In this document: positions 1-8,600 of the stretch, one piece after another
How positions within the stretch are numbered: the stretch's first letter is position 1
Layout: each line of letters opens with the position of its first letter
NCBI RefSeq assembly: GCF_949298305.1
Contig: NZ_CASFWU010000071.1
Span: 1-14,375 of the forward strand
Length of the DNA stretch: 14,375 bases
Direction: 5' to 3'
From: an uncultured Bacteroides sp.
GTDB lineage: Bacteria > Bacteroidota > Bacteroidia > Bacteroidales > Bacteroidaceae
The notes under the pieces: generated by a model
What the model saw: only the letters and a program-made list of their open reading frames with translations
Database searches by the model: none
What the model was told of the DNA's origin: nothing
Program-made: the position numbers and the translations under genes

Positions 1-3000
1 TATTTCAACTTCTTCACCGCCTGACTGGCTCCTGCTCCGGGTATCAGGGTGAATCCCCAGGTGTATTCGCGGTCGGCAGGCAGGGTGTATTCGGGTTCGG
101 GACGCGAGTACCAGCTGTCATAACCGGCCAGTCCCTGTTGCTTCAGGTCGAGGCAGACTTCAACGAAGTCGCGCGGGGTGATGTCGTTGATGTGCGTCTG
201 GCGAGGCTTGTCGTAGGGGCCTATTTCGGGACGGTTGGCTATCTCCTGCGGAGTGAAGTTGTTCCACTGGTAGGGACGGTTAGTGGCCTTTCCGGCGTCG
301 AAGTCCTCAACGGAGTTGCGCAGGGCGTTGAACTCCATCAGGCTGTCGGCTACAATCAGCAGACTCTTTCCGCGTCCGTTCAGCGAGAGCCAGCGTGTGT
401 CGCAGTGGTGACCGTTCTCCTGCGGGCGTACGTAGGGGAAGTATTCGTCGTCGGCCGTGCTGCGGTACAGTCCTATCGGGCTGCCGGCCTTGCGGTCCCA
501 GTAGTTCTCCTGCGGGCCGCGGCCCAGGTAGGCCAGCTGGTTCATCGTGGCAGGCAGACGGAAGCGGACACCGATGCGGGGAACGACCATCTTGTCGCGT
601 GCGCTGACGCTTTGGGCATCGCGTCCGGGCGAGAAGGTGGCCGTGGCGGTAGCTTCGGAGATGTCTATCTTCACGCCGTCCAGGTGGGCAGGAGTGAAGC
701 GGGTGGACACGTTCATCACGCCGTCGGGATATATCTTATAGGTGATGAAGAACTCGTTTCCGGCAGGCAGCTTGTAGACGATGTTCACCAGCGCATTTCG
801 GCCCGACATTTCGGCCGTGGCGCTTGATACCCGGAAGTTGCGGCTCGACACTTCCCATATCACCAGTCGTCGGGGGTTGCCGCTTCCGTAGTCGTTGTCG
901 TTGGGGGCACGCCAGAAGTTGGGCCGGATGCCGAATCCGCCGTTGAAGTACTCGGTGCCGTTCACGCGGTAGGACGTAAGGATGCCCGACTGCTTGTCGA
1001 ACGTGAAGCTGACTTTCGAGGAGGTAACCTTCAGTTCGTTGCCCTCGTTGTCGATGCTGAGTGCGGGGCCACCGGCCTGATAAGCGTCCTTGTCGGCGGG
1101 CACTTGCGGCAGGACGAACTGGTCGTGCGCAATGACGTGTCCGGCGGGGATGCAGCCTTCGGCCCGCGTGGTGGTCACTTCGAAGTCTATCAGGTAGTCG
1201 GTGCCTGTCTGGGGCTTGAGGCCCGATACGGGCACGCTAATCTCCTGCGAAGTTTGCGGTGCGAGGTCGAGTGTGAGGCGGCCGTCGCGCAGCGTCTTGC
1301 CGTTGGCACGGATGGCATAGCGGATGGCGTAGTCCTTCAGACCGGTGAAGTAGAAGCGGTTGGTTACTTTAATCTTGCCGTTGGCCAGGTCGGTAGCTTC
1401 GAAACCTACATTCTGGTGGGCGTATTTCACTTCCGCCATGGCAGGATGAGGCGTACGGTCGGGGCTTACGATGCCGTTGCACAGGAAGTTTCCGTCGCTC
1501 GGCATGTCTTTACCAAAGTCGCCTCCGTAGGCGTAATAAGGTGTGCCGTCCCCGTCCTTGACGAGCAAGCCCTGGTCAACCCAGTCCCAGATGTATCCGC
1601 CCTGCAGGTTGGGATATTGATAGATGGCCTTCCACTGGTCCCACAGGTTACCGTTGGAGTTGCCCATGGCGTGCGAATACTCCGAAGGCACCACGGGGCG
1701 GTCGCTGCCCGCCTTTCCGATGGCTTCGAGCCACTGGGCGCTGGGGTATTGGGGCACGTACATGTCGGAGTTCCACTCCCACTGGGCGCGCTCGTAGTTG
1801 ACGGGACGGTTCATTTCTTCCTTCTCCTTCAGGTAGAGGTAGGTCTGGTAGAAGTTATATCCGTTTCCGGCTTCGTTGCCCAGCGACCAGAAGGTGACCG
1901 AGGGATGGTTCTTGTTGCGTTCGTACATGTTGGCGGTGCGCTCTATATGGGGTTTCAGCCATTCGGGGTTGTTGCCCAGGGTGCCGCCTTTGCGCAGGTC
2001 GTAGTACATGCCGTGCGACTCGATGTTGGCCTCGTCGTAAACATAGAGTCCGTACTCGTCGCACAGTTCGTAGAAGCGGCGGTCCTGCGGATAGTGGCAC
2101 AGGCGGACGGTGTTGATGTTGTTCAGCTTCATCAGTTCGAAGTCCTTGCGCATCAGCTCTTCGGTCACGTAGTGGCCCGTCTCGGGGTTGTGTTCGTGGA
2201 TGTTGACGCCTTTCAGCTTGATGGGCTGTCCGTTGAAGAGGAGCACGGTGTAGGGTCTTCCGTTGCCGGCAGTCTGGTCGATGGGTTTGATTTCGATGCG
2301 GCGGAAGCCCACGTTTTGCGGGATGACTTCGGTCACCCGGCCGTCTTCCTTGACGGTGAGCAGCAGCTTGTAGAGGTTGGGATGCTCGGCACTCCAGGTG
2401 CTGACGTTTTCCAGCTCTGTCTGGAAGGTGGCTGTCGTGGGGCCGTCGGGTTTCAGCGTCAGGGTTTGTTCGGATGCGGCGGCTGTACGGCCAGCGGCAT
2501 CGAGCAGTTCGTAGGCGATGCTGACGGATTTGGCCTGTCCGCTGTGGTTCTTCAGGTCAATGGCCAGGCGGAAGAGACCGTTGCGGTAGGTGTCGTCGAG
2601 GGTAGAGACGATGCGGTAGTCCTGCACGGCGATGCGGGGCTGCGACCACAGGAAAACGTCGCGCTCGATGCCGCTCATGCGCCAGAAGTCCTGACACTCC
2701 AGATAGGAGCCGGTGCTCCAGCGCAGGATTTTAAGCGTCAGCACGTTCTTGCCGGGTAGCAGATAGGGGTTGATGAGGTATTCGGCGGGATTCTTGGAGT
2801 CTTCGTTGTAGCCCACTTCGCGGCCGTTGACATAGACATACACGCCCGACTTGGCTCCGGCGATGTGCAGATAGACGTCGCGTCCGTCCCAGCCACTGGG
2901 GATGGTGAAGTCGCGGCGGTAGACACCCGTCGGGATGTCGTCGGGCAGCAGGGGCGGCTGCGGGTTACGGGGCTTGAATTCGTAGCCGTGGTTGGTGTAG

Positions 3001-3368
3001 ATGGCGGTGCCGAAGCCTTGCACTTCCCAGTTGCCGGGCACGGTGATGTCGGCCCAGTTCGAAGTGTCGGCCGAAGGGTCGGTGATGCCGGCAGGAAGCT
3101 GGCGGTAGGAATCGACAAAGTAGAACTTCCACGTGCCGTTCAGCAGCTGGTAGTAGGGACTGTTTTCGTAACGGGCGGTGAGGGCTGTAGCTCGGTCGCC
3201 GTAGGTCATGAACGAGGAGCGGGGCGCTTCCTTGTTCACCGATACCGTTTGAATATCTTGCCAGTAAGGCTTTTCCGGTTGCCCGGCGTCGTTGTTTGCC
3301 AGTGCACGGGTCAGGCAGAGGCAGCTCAGGAAAATCAGGAGCAGGCCGTTTTTTAAGAGATGTACCAT
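1..3368 (-). CDS. lacZ: Secreted glycoside hydrolase family 2 beta-galactosidase, complete except for the last base of the stop
   Basis: The protein should hydrolyse terminal beta-galactosides in the periplasm. The ATG at 3368 opens 1122 codons with no stop, and the frame is consistent from end to end. The last two bases at the left edge read TA, so the stop (TAA or TAG) is probably cut by the window. Residues 1 to about 24 are a signal peptide (hydrophobic LLLIFLSCLCL, likely cleavage after ALA). Then come a galactose-binding sandwich domain (about 70-240), an Ig-like domain, a TIM barrel (about 350-640) and the large C-terminal LacZ domain with RPNFWRAPNDND and YLGRGPQENYWDR. The acid/base is E499 in GNEAGNG and the nucleophile is E563 in PSEYSHAMGNS; GVNIHEHNPETG and YDEANIESHG are also present. 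Length and domain order match long LacZ-type GH2 enzymes. The real substrate may be a glycan galactoside rather than lactose. No SusC/D genes are in view. Confidence 0.95.
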   Translation of the reverse strand, partial: MVHLLKNGLLLIFLSCLCLTRALANNDAGQPEKPYWQDIQTVSVNKEAPRSSFMTYGDRATALTARYENSPYYQLLNGTWKFYFVDSYRQLPAGITDPSADTSNWADITVPGNWEVQGFGTAIYTNHGYEFKPRNPQPPLLPDDIPTGVYRRDFTIPSGWDGRDVYLHIAGAKSGVYVYVNGREVGYNEDSKNPAEYLINPYLLPGKNVLTLKILRWSTGSYLECQDFWRMSGIERDVFLWSQPRIAVQDYRIVSTLDDTYRNGLFRLAIDLKNHSGQAKSVSIAYELLDAAGRTAAASEQTLTLKPDGPTTATFQTELENVSTWSAEHPNLYKLLLTVKEDGRVTEVIPQNVGFRRIEIKPIDQTAGNGRPYTVLLFNGQPIKLKGVNIHEHNPETGHYVTEELMRKDFELMKLNNINTVRLCHYPQDRRFYELCDEYGLYVYDEANIESHGMYYDLRKGGTLGNNPEWLKPHIERTANMYERNKNHPSVTFWSLGNEAGNGYNFYQTYLYLKEKEEMNRPVNYERAQWEWNSDMYVPQYPSAQWLEAIGKAGSDRPVVPSEYSHAMGNSNGNLWDQWKAIYQYPNLQGGYIWDWVDQGLLVKDGDGTPYYAYGGDFGKDMPSDGNFLCNGIVSPDRTPHPAMAEVKYAHQNVGFEATDLANGKIKVTNRFYFTGLKDYAIRYAIRANGKTLRDGRLTLDLAPQTSQEISVPVSGLKPQTGTDYLIDFEVTTTRAEGCIPAGHVIAHDQFVLPQVPADKDAYQAGGPALSIDNEGNELKVTSSKVSFTFDKQSGILTSYRVNGTEYFNGGFGIRPNFWRAPNDNDYGSGNPRRLVIWEVSSRNFRVSSATAEMSGRNALVNIVYKLPAGNEFFITYKIYPDGVMNVSTRFTPAHLDGVKIDISEATATATFSPGRDAQSVSARDKMVVPRIGVRFRLPATMNQLAYLGRGPQENYWDRKAGSPIGLYRSTADDEYFPYVRPQENGHHCDTRWLSLNGRGKSLLIVADSLMEFNALRNSVEDFDAGKATNRPYQWNNFTPQEIANRPEIGPYDKPRQTHINDITPRDFVEVCLDLKQQGLAGYDSWYSRPEPEYTLPADREYTWGFTLIPGAGASQAVKKLK

Positions 3369-3396
3369 GAATAGGAATATTAAGGTTATATGTTGA

Positions 3397-3428
3397 CAAA
3401 GATAATGTTAAAAATCAAGTCTCGCAAA
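3397..3428 (-). promoter_or_regulatory. Bacteroides-type promoter of the beta-galactosidase gene
   Basis: On the minus strand a -7 box TATCTTTG (3397-3404) and a -33 box TTTG (3425-3428) are separated by 20 bp, matching the TTTG-n19-21-TAnnTTTG consensus of the Bacteroides primary sigma factor. Transcription would start near 3390 and leave a leader of about 20 nt before the ATG at 3368. This is the best two-part promoter match in the window. Confidence 0.75.
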
Positions 3429-3447
3429 TACGGGGAGAGAATGTTTG

Positions 3448-3464
3448 ACGAAATGTCATTTTGT
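3448..3464. promoter_or_regulatory. Possible operator: 17-bp dyad upstream of the beta-galactosidase promoter
   Basis: The sequence ACGAAATGTCATTTTGT has dyad symmetry around its central T at 3456, with seven of eight base pairs matching. It sits about 65 bp upstream of the predicted start of transcription, where an activator could bind. A dyad of this size can occur by chance, and no regulator gene is visible nearby. Confidence 0.25.
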
Positions 3465-3634
3465 ATTTCCGAGGCGGCGAGAATCCGTTATTTCCGTCCG
3501 TCGTACGGGGCGTGCGCAATTTCGCGAGCAGATTTCCGTATCTTTCTTACAGATAGGCGAATAGCGAAATGCTTACAGTTGAAATAGAACGGAAACGACG
3601 GAAAACGAAGCCGGAAACAGTGTTCCTGCCACCG

Positions 3635-3766
3635 AAATACCATGCTTTCGAGGCGCACAAGCATTGCTCGCGAGGCGCACAAGCAATGTTCGCGAGCCGT
3701 ACAAGCATTCTTCCGGCGCCGCACAAGCGTTGCGGAAGTGGAAAACAAGCGTTTTCGGGAGCATTT
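3635..3766. repeat. Degenerate tandem repeat, period exactly 22 bp, about five to six units
   Basis: The hexamer ACAAGC occurs at 3657, 3679, 3701, 3723 and 3745, exactly 22 bp apart each time. The rest of the unit (ATTGCTCGCGAGGCGC in the first clear copy) is shared with decay: units 3657-3678 and 3679-3700 match at 18 of 22 positions, 3679-3700 and 3701-3722 at 16 of 22, and later copies keep mainly the start. A further diverged copy at 3635-3656 matches the next at 15 of 22, mostly in its right half. Within the array CATTGCT (3662-3668) and AGCAATG (3682-3688) form an inverted repeat. Since 22 is not a multiple of three, each turn of the repeat shifts the reading frame, which argues against it being coding. 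Confidence 0.85.
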
Positions 3767-3768
3767 TC

Positions 3769-3784
3769 GTGCATATCCATGCAC
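3769..3784. repeat. Small perfect hairpin beside the tandem repeat
   Basis: GTGCAT and ATGCAC form a perfect 6-bp stem around a 4-base loop ATCC. It lies just after the last tandem unit. It has no T-tract and is too short to be a convincing terminator; its role is unknown. Confidence 0.35.
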
Positions 3785-3845
3785 TTTTGCGGGCGATTTA
3801 TGCAGTTCGGGCTTCTGCTTTGCAGGAAACGGATAAAGAGGCGGT

Positions 3846-3892
3846 AAGCAAAACAGCCGTTCCGCCTGTCACAACGACAGGGAAACGGCTGT
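3846..3892 (-). terminator. Rho-independent terminator of the ABC-F gene
   Basis: ACAGCCGT (3853-3860) pairs with ACGGCTGT (3885-3892), and CCTGTC (3865-3870) pairs with GACAGG (3876-3881) inside it around a 5-base loop. Read on the minus strand the hairpin begins about 22 nt after the ABC-F stop and is followed by TTTTGCTT. On the plus strand no T-tract follows it, so it works for the minus strand. It separates the ABC-F transcript from the beta-galactosidase gene, which lies downstream on the same strand. Confidence 0.8.
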
Positions 3893-3914
3893 ATGGGTGT
3901 GCAAAAAGATTTTC

Positions 3915-5561
3915 TCAGGAAGCCTTGTTCCGTTCCAGTTCGCTGAGCGATTCCATTTTCTTCTTCTCTAAAAATTCATAGACGCCGCAAAGGTGCTCGC
4001 GTACGCGCTGGTGGCCGAATTCGTACACCTTGCTGACCAGCCCGTCCAGGAAGTCGCGGTCGTGGCTGACAACGATAAGCGTGCCGTCGAAGTCCAGCAG
4101 GGCCTGCTTCAGGATGTCCTTGGTCTTGAGGTCGAGGTGGTTGGTGGGCTCGTCCAGAATGAGCAGGTTCACCGGTTCCAGCAGCAACTTAATCATGGCC
4201 AGCCGGGTACGCTCGCCGCCGGAGAGCACCTTGACTTTCTTCATCGAGGCCTCGGGACTGCCGAACATGAAGGCACCCAGCAGGTCGCGTATCTTGTTGC
4301 GTATCTCGCCTTTGGCCACGTCGTCGATGGTTTGGAACACCGTCAGGTTTTCGTCCAGCAGCGAAGCCTGGTTCTGGGCGAAGTAGCCTATCTGCACGTT
4401 GTGGCCCAGCGTCAGGGTGCCTTCGTGCTCAATCTCGCCCATGATGCACTTCACCAGCGTGGACTTTCCCTCGCCGTTGCGGCCCACGAAGGCCACCTTG
4501 TCGCCGCGTTCGATGGTGAGCGTGGCGTTGCGGAACACCACGTGGTCGCCGTACGTCTTGCCCACGCCGTCCATGATGACGGGATAGTTGCCCGAGCGGG
4601 GCGACGGGGGGAACTTGAGGCGCAGGGCCGAGGTGTCCTCCTCGTCCACTTCGAGCAGTTCCAGTTTCTCCAGCATCTTCACGCGGCTCTGCACTTGCAG
4701 GGTTTTCGAGTAAGTCCCCTTGAAACGTTCGATGAACTCTTTGGTTTCGGCAATGAACTTCTGCTGTTCGTCGTAGGCCTTCTGTTGCTGTTCGCGGCGT
4801 TCCTTGCGCAGCTCCAGGTATTTGGAATAGTTCACCTTGTAGTCGTAGATGCGTCCCATGGTCACCTCGATGGTGCGGGTGGTGATGTTGTCCACGAACT
4901 TGCGGTCGTGGCTGATGACTACCACCGCCTTGCCGTTGCTGATGAGGAAGTCTTCGAGCCACTGGATGGACTCGATGTCCAGGTGGTTGGTGGGCTCGTC
5001 CAGCAGCAGGACGTCGGGTTTCTGAAGGAGCAGTTTGGCCAGCTCGATGCGCATGCGCCATCCGCCGCTGAAGTCGCTGGTGGGGCGGCCGAAGTCGGTC
5101 CGCTCGAAGCCGAGGCCCAGCAGGGTCTTCTCCACGTCTTCCTCGTAGTTGGTGGCGTCGATGGCATAGAACTTCTCGCTCAGGGCGGACACCTGCTCGA
5201 TGAGCTGCATGTAGCTGTCGCTCTCGTAGTCGGTGCGCGTCTCCAGTTCCTTGTTCAGGCGTTCAATCTCGGCCTCCATCTCGTGCAGGTGGGCAAAGGC
5301 CTGGGCAGTTTCCTCGAACACGGTGCGTCCGTCTTCGGTCATCAGGTGTTGCGGCAGGTAGGCCACGACGCAGTCTTTGGGCACCGATACCTTTCCCCGT
5401 GTGGGCTGCCGGATGCCTGCAAGGATCTTCAGCAGGGTGCTTTTCCCGGCTCCGTTCTTTCCCATGAGGGCGATGCGGTCCTTTTCGTTAATCACAAAAG
5501 AAATGTCGCTAAATAAAGTAGTGCCGCCAAATTCTACGGCCAGTCCGTCTATTGAAATCAT
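3915..5561 (-). CDS. ABC-F family ATP-binding protein (ribosome-associated type)
   Basis: This 548-residue cytosolic protein has two ABC ATPase domains in one chain and no membrane segment, which defines the ABC-F family. Known members bind the ribosomal E site and act on stalled ribosomes or give resistance to ribosome-targeting antibiotics. Domain 1 has Walker A GKNGAGKST (34-42), signature FSGGW and Walker B leading into DEPTNHLD (188-195). Domain 2 has Walker A GRNGEGKST (360-368), signature LSGGERTR and DEPTNHLD (470-477). SHD switch histidines follow both. The charged linker at about 240-330, rich in K, E and Q, is the expected P-site tRNA interaction region. There is no long C-terminal coiled-coil extension. 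The ATG at 5561 lies about 15 nt downstream of the predicted transcription start. It resembles housekeeping YdiF/YbiT-like members more than dedicated resistance proteins, but sequence reading alone cannot exclude resistance. Confidence 0.93.
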   Translation of the reverse strand: MISIDGLAVEFGGTTLFSDISFVINEKDRIALMGKNGAGKSTLLKILAGIRQPTRGKVSVPKDCVVAYLPQHLMTEDGRTVFEETAQAFAHLHEMEAEIERLNKELETRTDYESDSYMQLIEQVSALSEKFYAIDATNYEEDVEKTLLGLGFERTDFGRPTSDFSGGWRMRIELAKLLLQKPDVLLLDEPTNHLDIESIQWLEDFLISNGKAVVVISHDRKFVDNITTRTIEVTMGRIYDYKVNYSKYLELRKERREQQQKAYDEQQKFIAETKEFIERFKGTYSKTLQVQSRVKMLEKLELLEVDEEDTSALRLKFPPSPRSGNYPVIMDGVGKTYGDHVVFRNATLTIERGDKVAFVGRNGEGKSTLVKCIMGEIEHEGTLTLGHNVQIGYFAQNQASLLDENLTVFQTIDDVAKGEIRNKIRDLLGAFMFGSPEASMKKVKVLSGGERTRLAMIKLLLEPVNLLILDEPTNHLDLKTKDILKQALLDFDGTLIVVSHDRDFLDGLVSKVYEFGHQRVREHLCGVYEFLEKKKMESLSELERNKAS

Positions 5562-5582
5562 AAGTCCGTTTTAAATGAGGTA

Positions 5583-5590
5583 CAAAGATA
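5583..5590 (-). promoter_or_regulatory. -7 box of the ABC-F promoter
   Basis: TATCTTTG on the minus strand ends 21 nt before the ATG at 5561, giving a predicted start of transcription near 5576. No TTTG is found at the right distance upstream; the expected -33 position (about 5611-5614) overlaps the -7 box of the divergent SNF2 gene. Confidence 0.6.
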
Positions 5591-5613
5591 GTGCATTTGT
5601 GTGTGATTCTTTT

Positions 5614-5621
5614 TATCTTTG
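5614..5621 (+). promoter_or_regulatory. -7 box of the SNF2 helicase promoter; decides the start codon
   Basis: TATCTTTG on the plus strand predicts transcription from near 5628. An in-frame TTG at 5619 lies inside this box, so it would not be in the mRNA; this supports the ATG at 5646 as the start. A TTTG at 5596-5599 is only 14 bp upstream, shorter than the usual 19-21, so the -33 element is unclear. Confidence 0.6.
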
Positions 5622-5645
5622 CTGTCCTTAATCGAAAACTGTACG

Positions 5646-8600
5646 ATGGATCTGGTTATAAACTGCAAGAAAATAGAAGAACTGGATGAAACCCTCCAGA
5701 AAGTATTGTGCTTTTACGCATATTGTGCCGACTTTATTCCTACCAAGACCTTAGAAGCGTTGTGGAAAACCTTGCCGACCATGCCGCATGGCATGAAAAA
5801 GGCGCTGGACTTGCTGAATTCGAAGGGAATGTTGCTGATCTACAACTACGACTGGACTTCCAAAATGTATGTATATAGCGTTTCGTTCAAATACTATTTC
5901 CCGGTTCTTTATTTTCTGAAGACACGCCATCCGGAGTGGGAAGACGACTATCGCCGGTGTGTGGACCACGATTATGAGAAGAATACGATGTTTCTCGAAC
6001 TGGAAGAAGCTTTTGTGGCAGTGCTTGAAGGTCGGGAAAGCAAATTGCCGGCATCGTGGGACAAAATGGATATGTTTCCCTATCTCTTTCCTGTGGCTTT
6101 CGATCCCTGCGTCAGCCCCTTGTTCTTGCAGTTGGACGAGCAGCTGTTTGTCGAGGCCTTTTCCCGACTCTTGCTTTATATGCAGCAGAACGACTATCTG
6201 GATGAAGAAAACATCCTGCCACAGTGGTTAGAGACGAAACGTCTGCCAATCAAGACAAAGGTCCGGTTGCGCTCCATGCTTGCCCTTTACCGTTACTATT
6301 CGCACGGGGAGTACAAGCCCTTGCAGGATGCGTCCGACGGCGTTTACTTTTGGATACTGAATGCCGTATATGCCCTGCACCACGAAAGATATGCCGATGC
6401 AGTGACCTTGTTCGACAAGGCTTTGAAAATAAGAAACCAGACAGCCAGCAATAAGAATATATTCGATAACGCGCTGACCTGTTACTTCCTGATTATGGCT
6501 TACGTGCACGAGGCTTCGGCTTCGAGTGTCAAGAAGCTGGACCAGTTTCTGAAGAAAAAGGTAGTGAGGGAACGTTTAAGTCTGTTGCCGGCTTACGTCG
6601 CAGCCGATGCTTTCAGAGACGAGGAACGCAAACCCAGCCGGGGGTTGGTGCAGCAACTCCTCGAACAGCTCTTTCGACCGGAAATCTTATATTCGTATTT
6701 CGGCTTTTTGTTTATCCGTTATTTTGGGCTGACCGATTTCCTGCAGGATAAGGAATTGGAAGAACCCCATCCGCGACAGGCCATCTTCAAGCACGAACTT
6801 TCCGCTTACCTTACGCTGACTGCGGATGAGCGTACCCGGCTTGCCCGGGCTTACGGTACGTCGCCTGCTCTGACCTCCATACGCCAGAAGCAGGCATGGG
6901 AGCTGTTGATCGAAGATTTGCTGAAGAATGAAAGTCTGGCAGGCAGCGAACAGAAGGAAGAAAAGGATGCACGGCTGATGTACCTCATCAAGCAGAGGTA
7001 CATAGAAGTGCGCGAACAGACCCGCCTGAAGTCGGGGAAGTGGAGCAGCGGAAAACCTATTTCGAATATACGTTACTTTCAGGAAGGTTCGGCGTTGATG
7101 GACGAATTTGACAGGCAGATCTGGAATAAATACCGGCAGGGCAACTATGATTCGATGTATTTGAGTGTGATGCTGCCTATGATGGTAGGCTGCGACCGTC
7201 TGTATACCGGCTATTACGCCCCTTTCGAACAAGTGAAGGTAGACGAGGAGAAACCTTATCTGTCGGTGGAGAAAGTGGGGAACCGGTTCAACATAACCTC
7301 CAACATCCCCCTGTCGGCACTGCTTGATACGCCCGATAGTCATATTGTACTGAAGAAATCAGATACTTATTATACCGTGATTCCCGTCACGCCGAAGCAG
7401 TGGGATTATTACCGTCGTCTGCTCATGGTAGGATATTTCCCTTTGGAAGCCGAGGCGCAACTGAAGGACTTCCTGCCCCGCATCAGTGATACGGTAGAAG
7501 TGCATTCGTCGCTGCTGGAGAACGGCTCTACGCTGGAAACGGTAGAAGGAAGTGCTGAGATAGCGCTGCAAGTCCGTCCGCAAGGCAGGCAGTTCGAGGT
7601 AAAGACCTATGTCAAGCCTTTGCCGAAGGGCAAGGGAGCTTTTCTGCCCGGCGAAGGAAACGCACTGGTGTTCGACGAGGCAGATGGCAAGCGGGTGCAG
7701 GTGAAGCGTCACCTCGGCAAGGAACGCAGGAACTACGAAGTGCTGAACAACTTCATGGAAGACAGCTTCGGCCGTTCGCTCGAAAGGCAGAGCATCAGCC
7801 TGTTGCCCGAAGAGTTGCTTTCGCTTATCGACTTTGTGCGCCAGTCTTCCGACACTTATTACATCGAGTGGCCCGAAGGCGAAAAGCTGCGTCTGAAGCT
7901 TCCCGTTTCGACCGAGAACATGCACGTGCGTCTGGAGACAAAGGGCGATTGGTTCGACATCGAAGGAGATGTGCAGATTGACGACCACACCGTGCTCAGC
8001 ATGACACAGTTGCTCGACCTGCTGGGGCAGAGCCATGGAAACTTTATCCGTCTGAACGAAACCGATTACCTGAAACTGAACGAAAGTCTGCTGAAACAGC
8101 TGCGTAAGCTGGAGGCGCTTACCGTGAAGGAACATGGGCAGATGCACATTTCGCGCTTCAACGCGCCTTTGCTGGACGACGCCATGCCGGGCGAGCTGGA
8201 AGTACAAGGTAACCGTTTGCTGGACGACTTGCGTGCGTCGATCAGGCACAGCATGAAGGTCAAAGCCGGTGTGCCCAATACCTTGCAGGCTACGTTGCGC
8301 GGTTATCAGCTCGAAGGATTCCGCTGGATGGTGCGTTTGTCCAGTTGGGGAGCCGGTGCCTGCCTGGCCGACGACATGGGTTTGGGAAAGACGGTACAGA
8401 CCATTGCTTTCTTGTTGTACAGAGCAGCCGAAGGAGCTTCGCTGGTAGTGGCTCCGGCTTCGGTGGTTCCCAACTGGAAGAACGAACTGCAACGCTTTGC
8501 CCCTACGCTGAACGTACATGTACTGAACGGGGCAGACGACCGCAAGGCACTTATCGACGGTGCGGGCGAATACGATGTGATACTGTCGACTTACGGCCTG

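Larger units (their letters stand above)
3429..3850. other. Noncoding gap between two minus-strand genes
   Basis: I see no credible gene in this stretch. Short open frames exist on both strands, but they overlap each other in all six frames over the tandem repeat and have arginine- and cysteine-rich translations with no recognisable domain. The stretch holds the dyad at 3448-3464, the 22-bp tandem repeat at about 3635-3766 and a small perfect hairpin at 3769-3784. A near match to a plus-strand -7 box (TATCTTTC, 3539-3546) is the only hint of transcription in the other direction. Confidence 0.6.

Noticed and set aside
138..2759. Long plus-strand open frames opposite the beta-galactosidase (229 and 551 codons)
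   Set aside because: They are antisense to a GH2 gene with all catalytic motifs in one frame. Their valine-rich translations have no domain and arise from its GC-rich codon use.
3657..3722. Integron-type or transposon end
   Set aside because: No integrase, transposase or target duplication is visible, and the inverted repeat inside (7 bp) is explained by two neighbouring repeat units.
3635..3766. CRISPR array
   Set aside because: The repeats are contiguous 22-bp units without unique spacers, decay quickly and have no cas genes nearby.
3488..3847. Small proteins of 63-105 residues over the tandem repeat
   Set aside because: All six frames are open there because the repeat unit lacks stops, so openness is not evidence for coding. 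None has a promoter and start that fit, and the frame changes with each unit.
3993..5516. A 507-codon plus-strand open frame opposite ABC-F
   Set aside because: It mirrors the ABC-F gene, whose Walker and signature motifs are intact. The translation is low in complexity (H, V, L and Q rich) with no recognisable motif.
3915..5561. Antibiotic resistance ABC-F
   Set aside because: The linker and general sequence look like housekeeping members, and there is no resistance-type leader peptide or mobile-element context. Resistance cannot be ruled out by reading alone.
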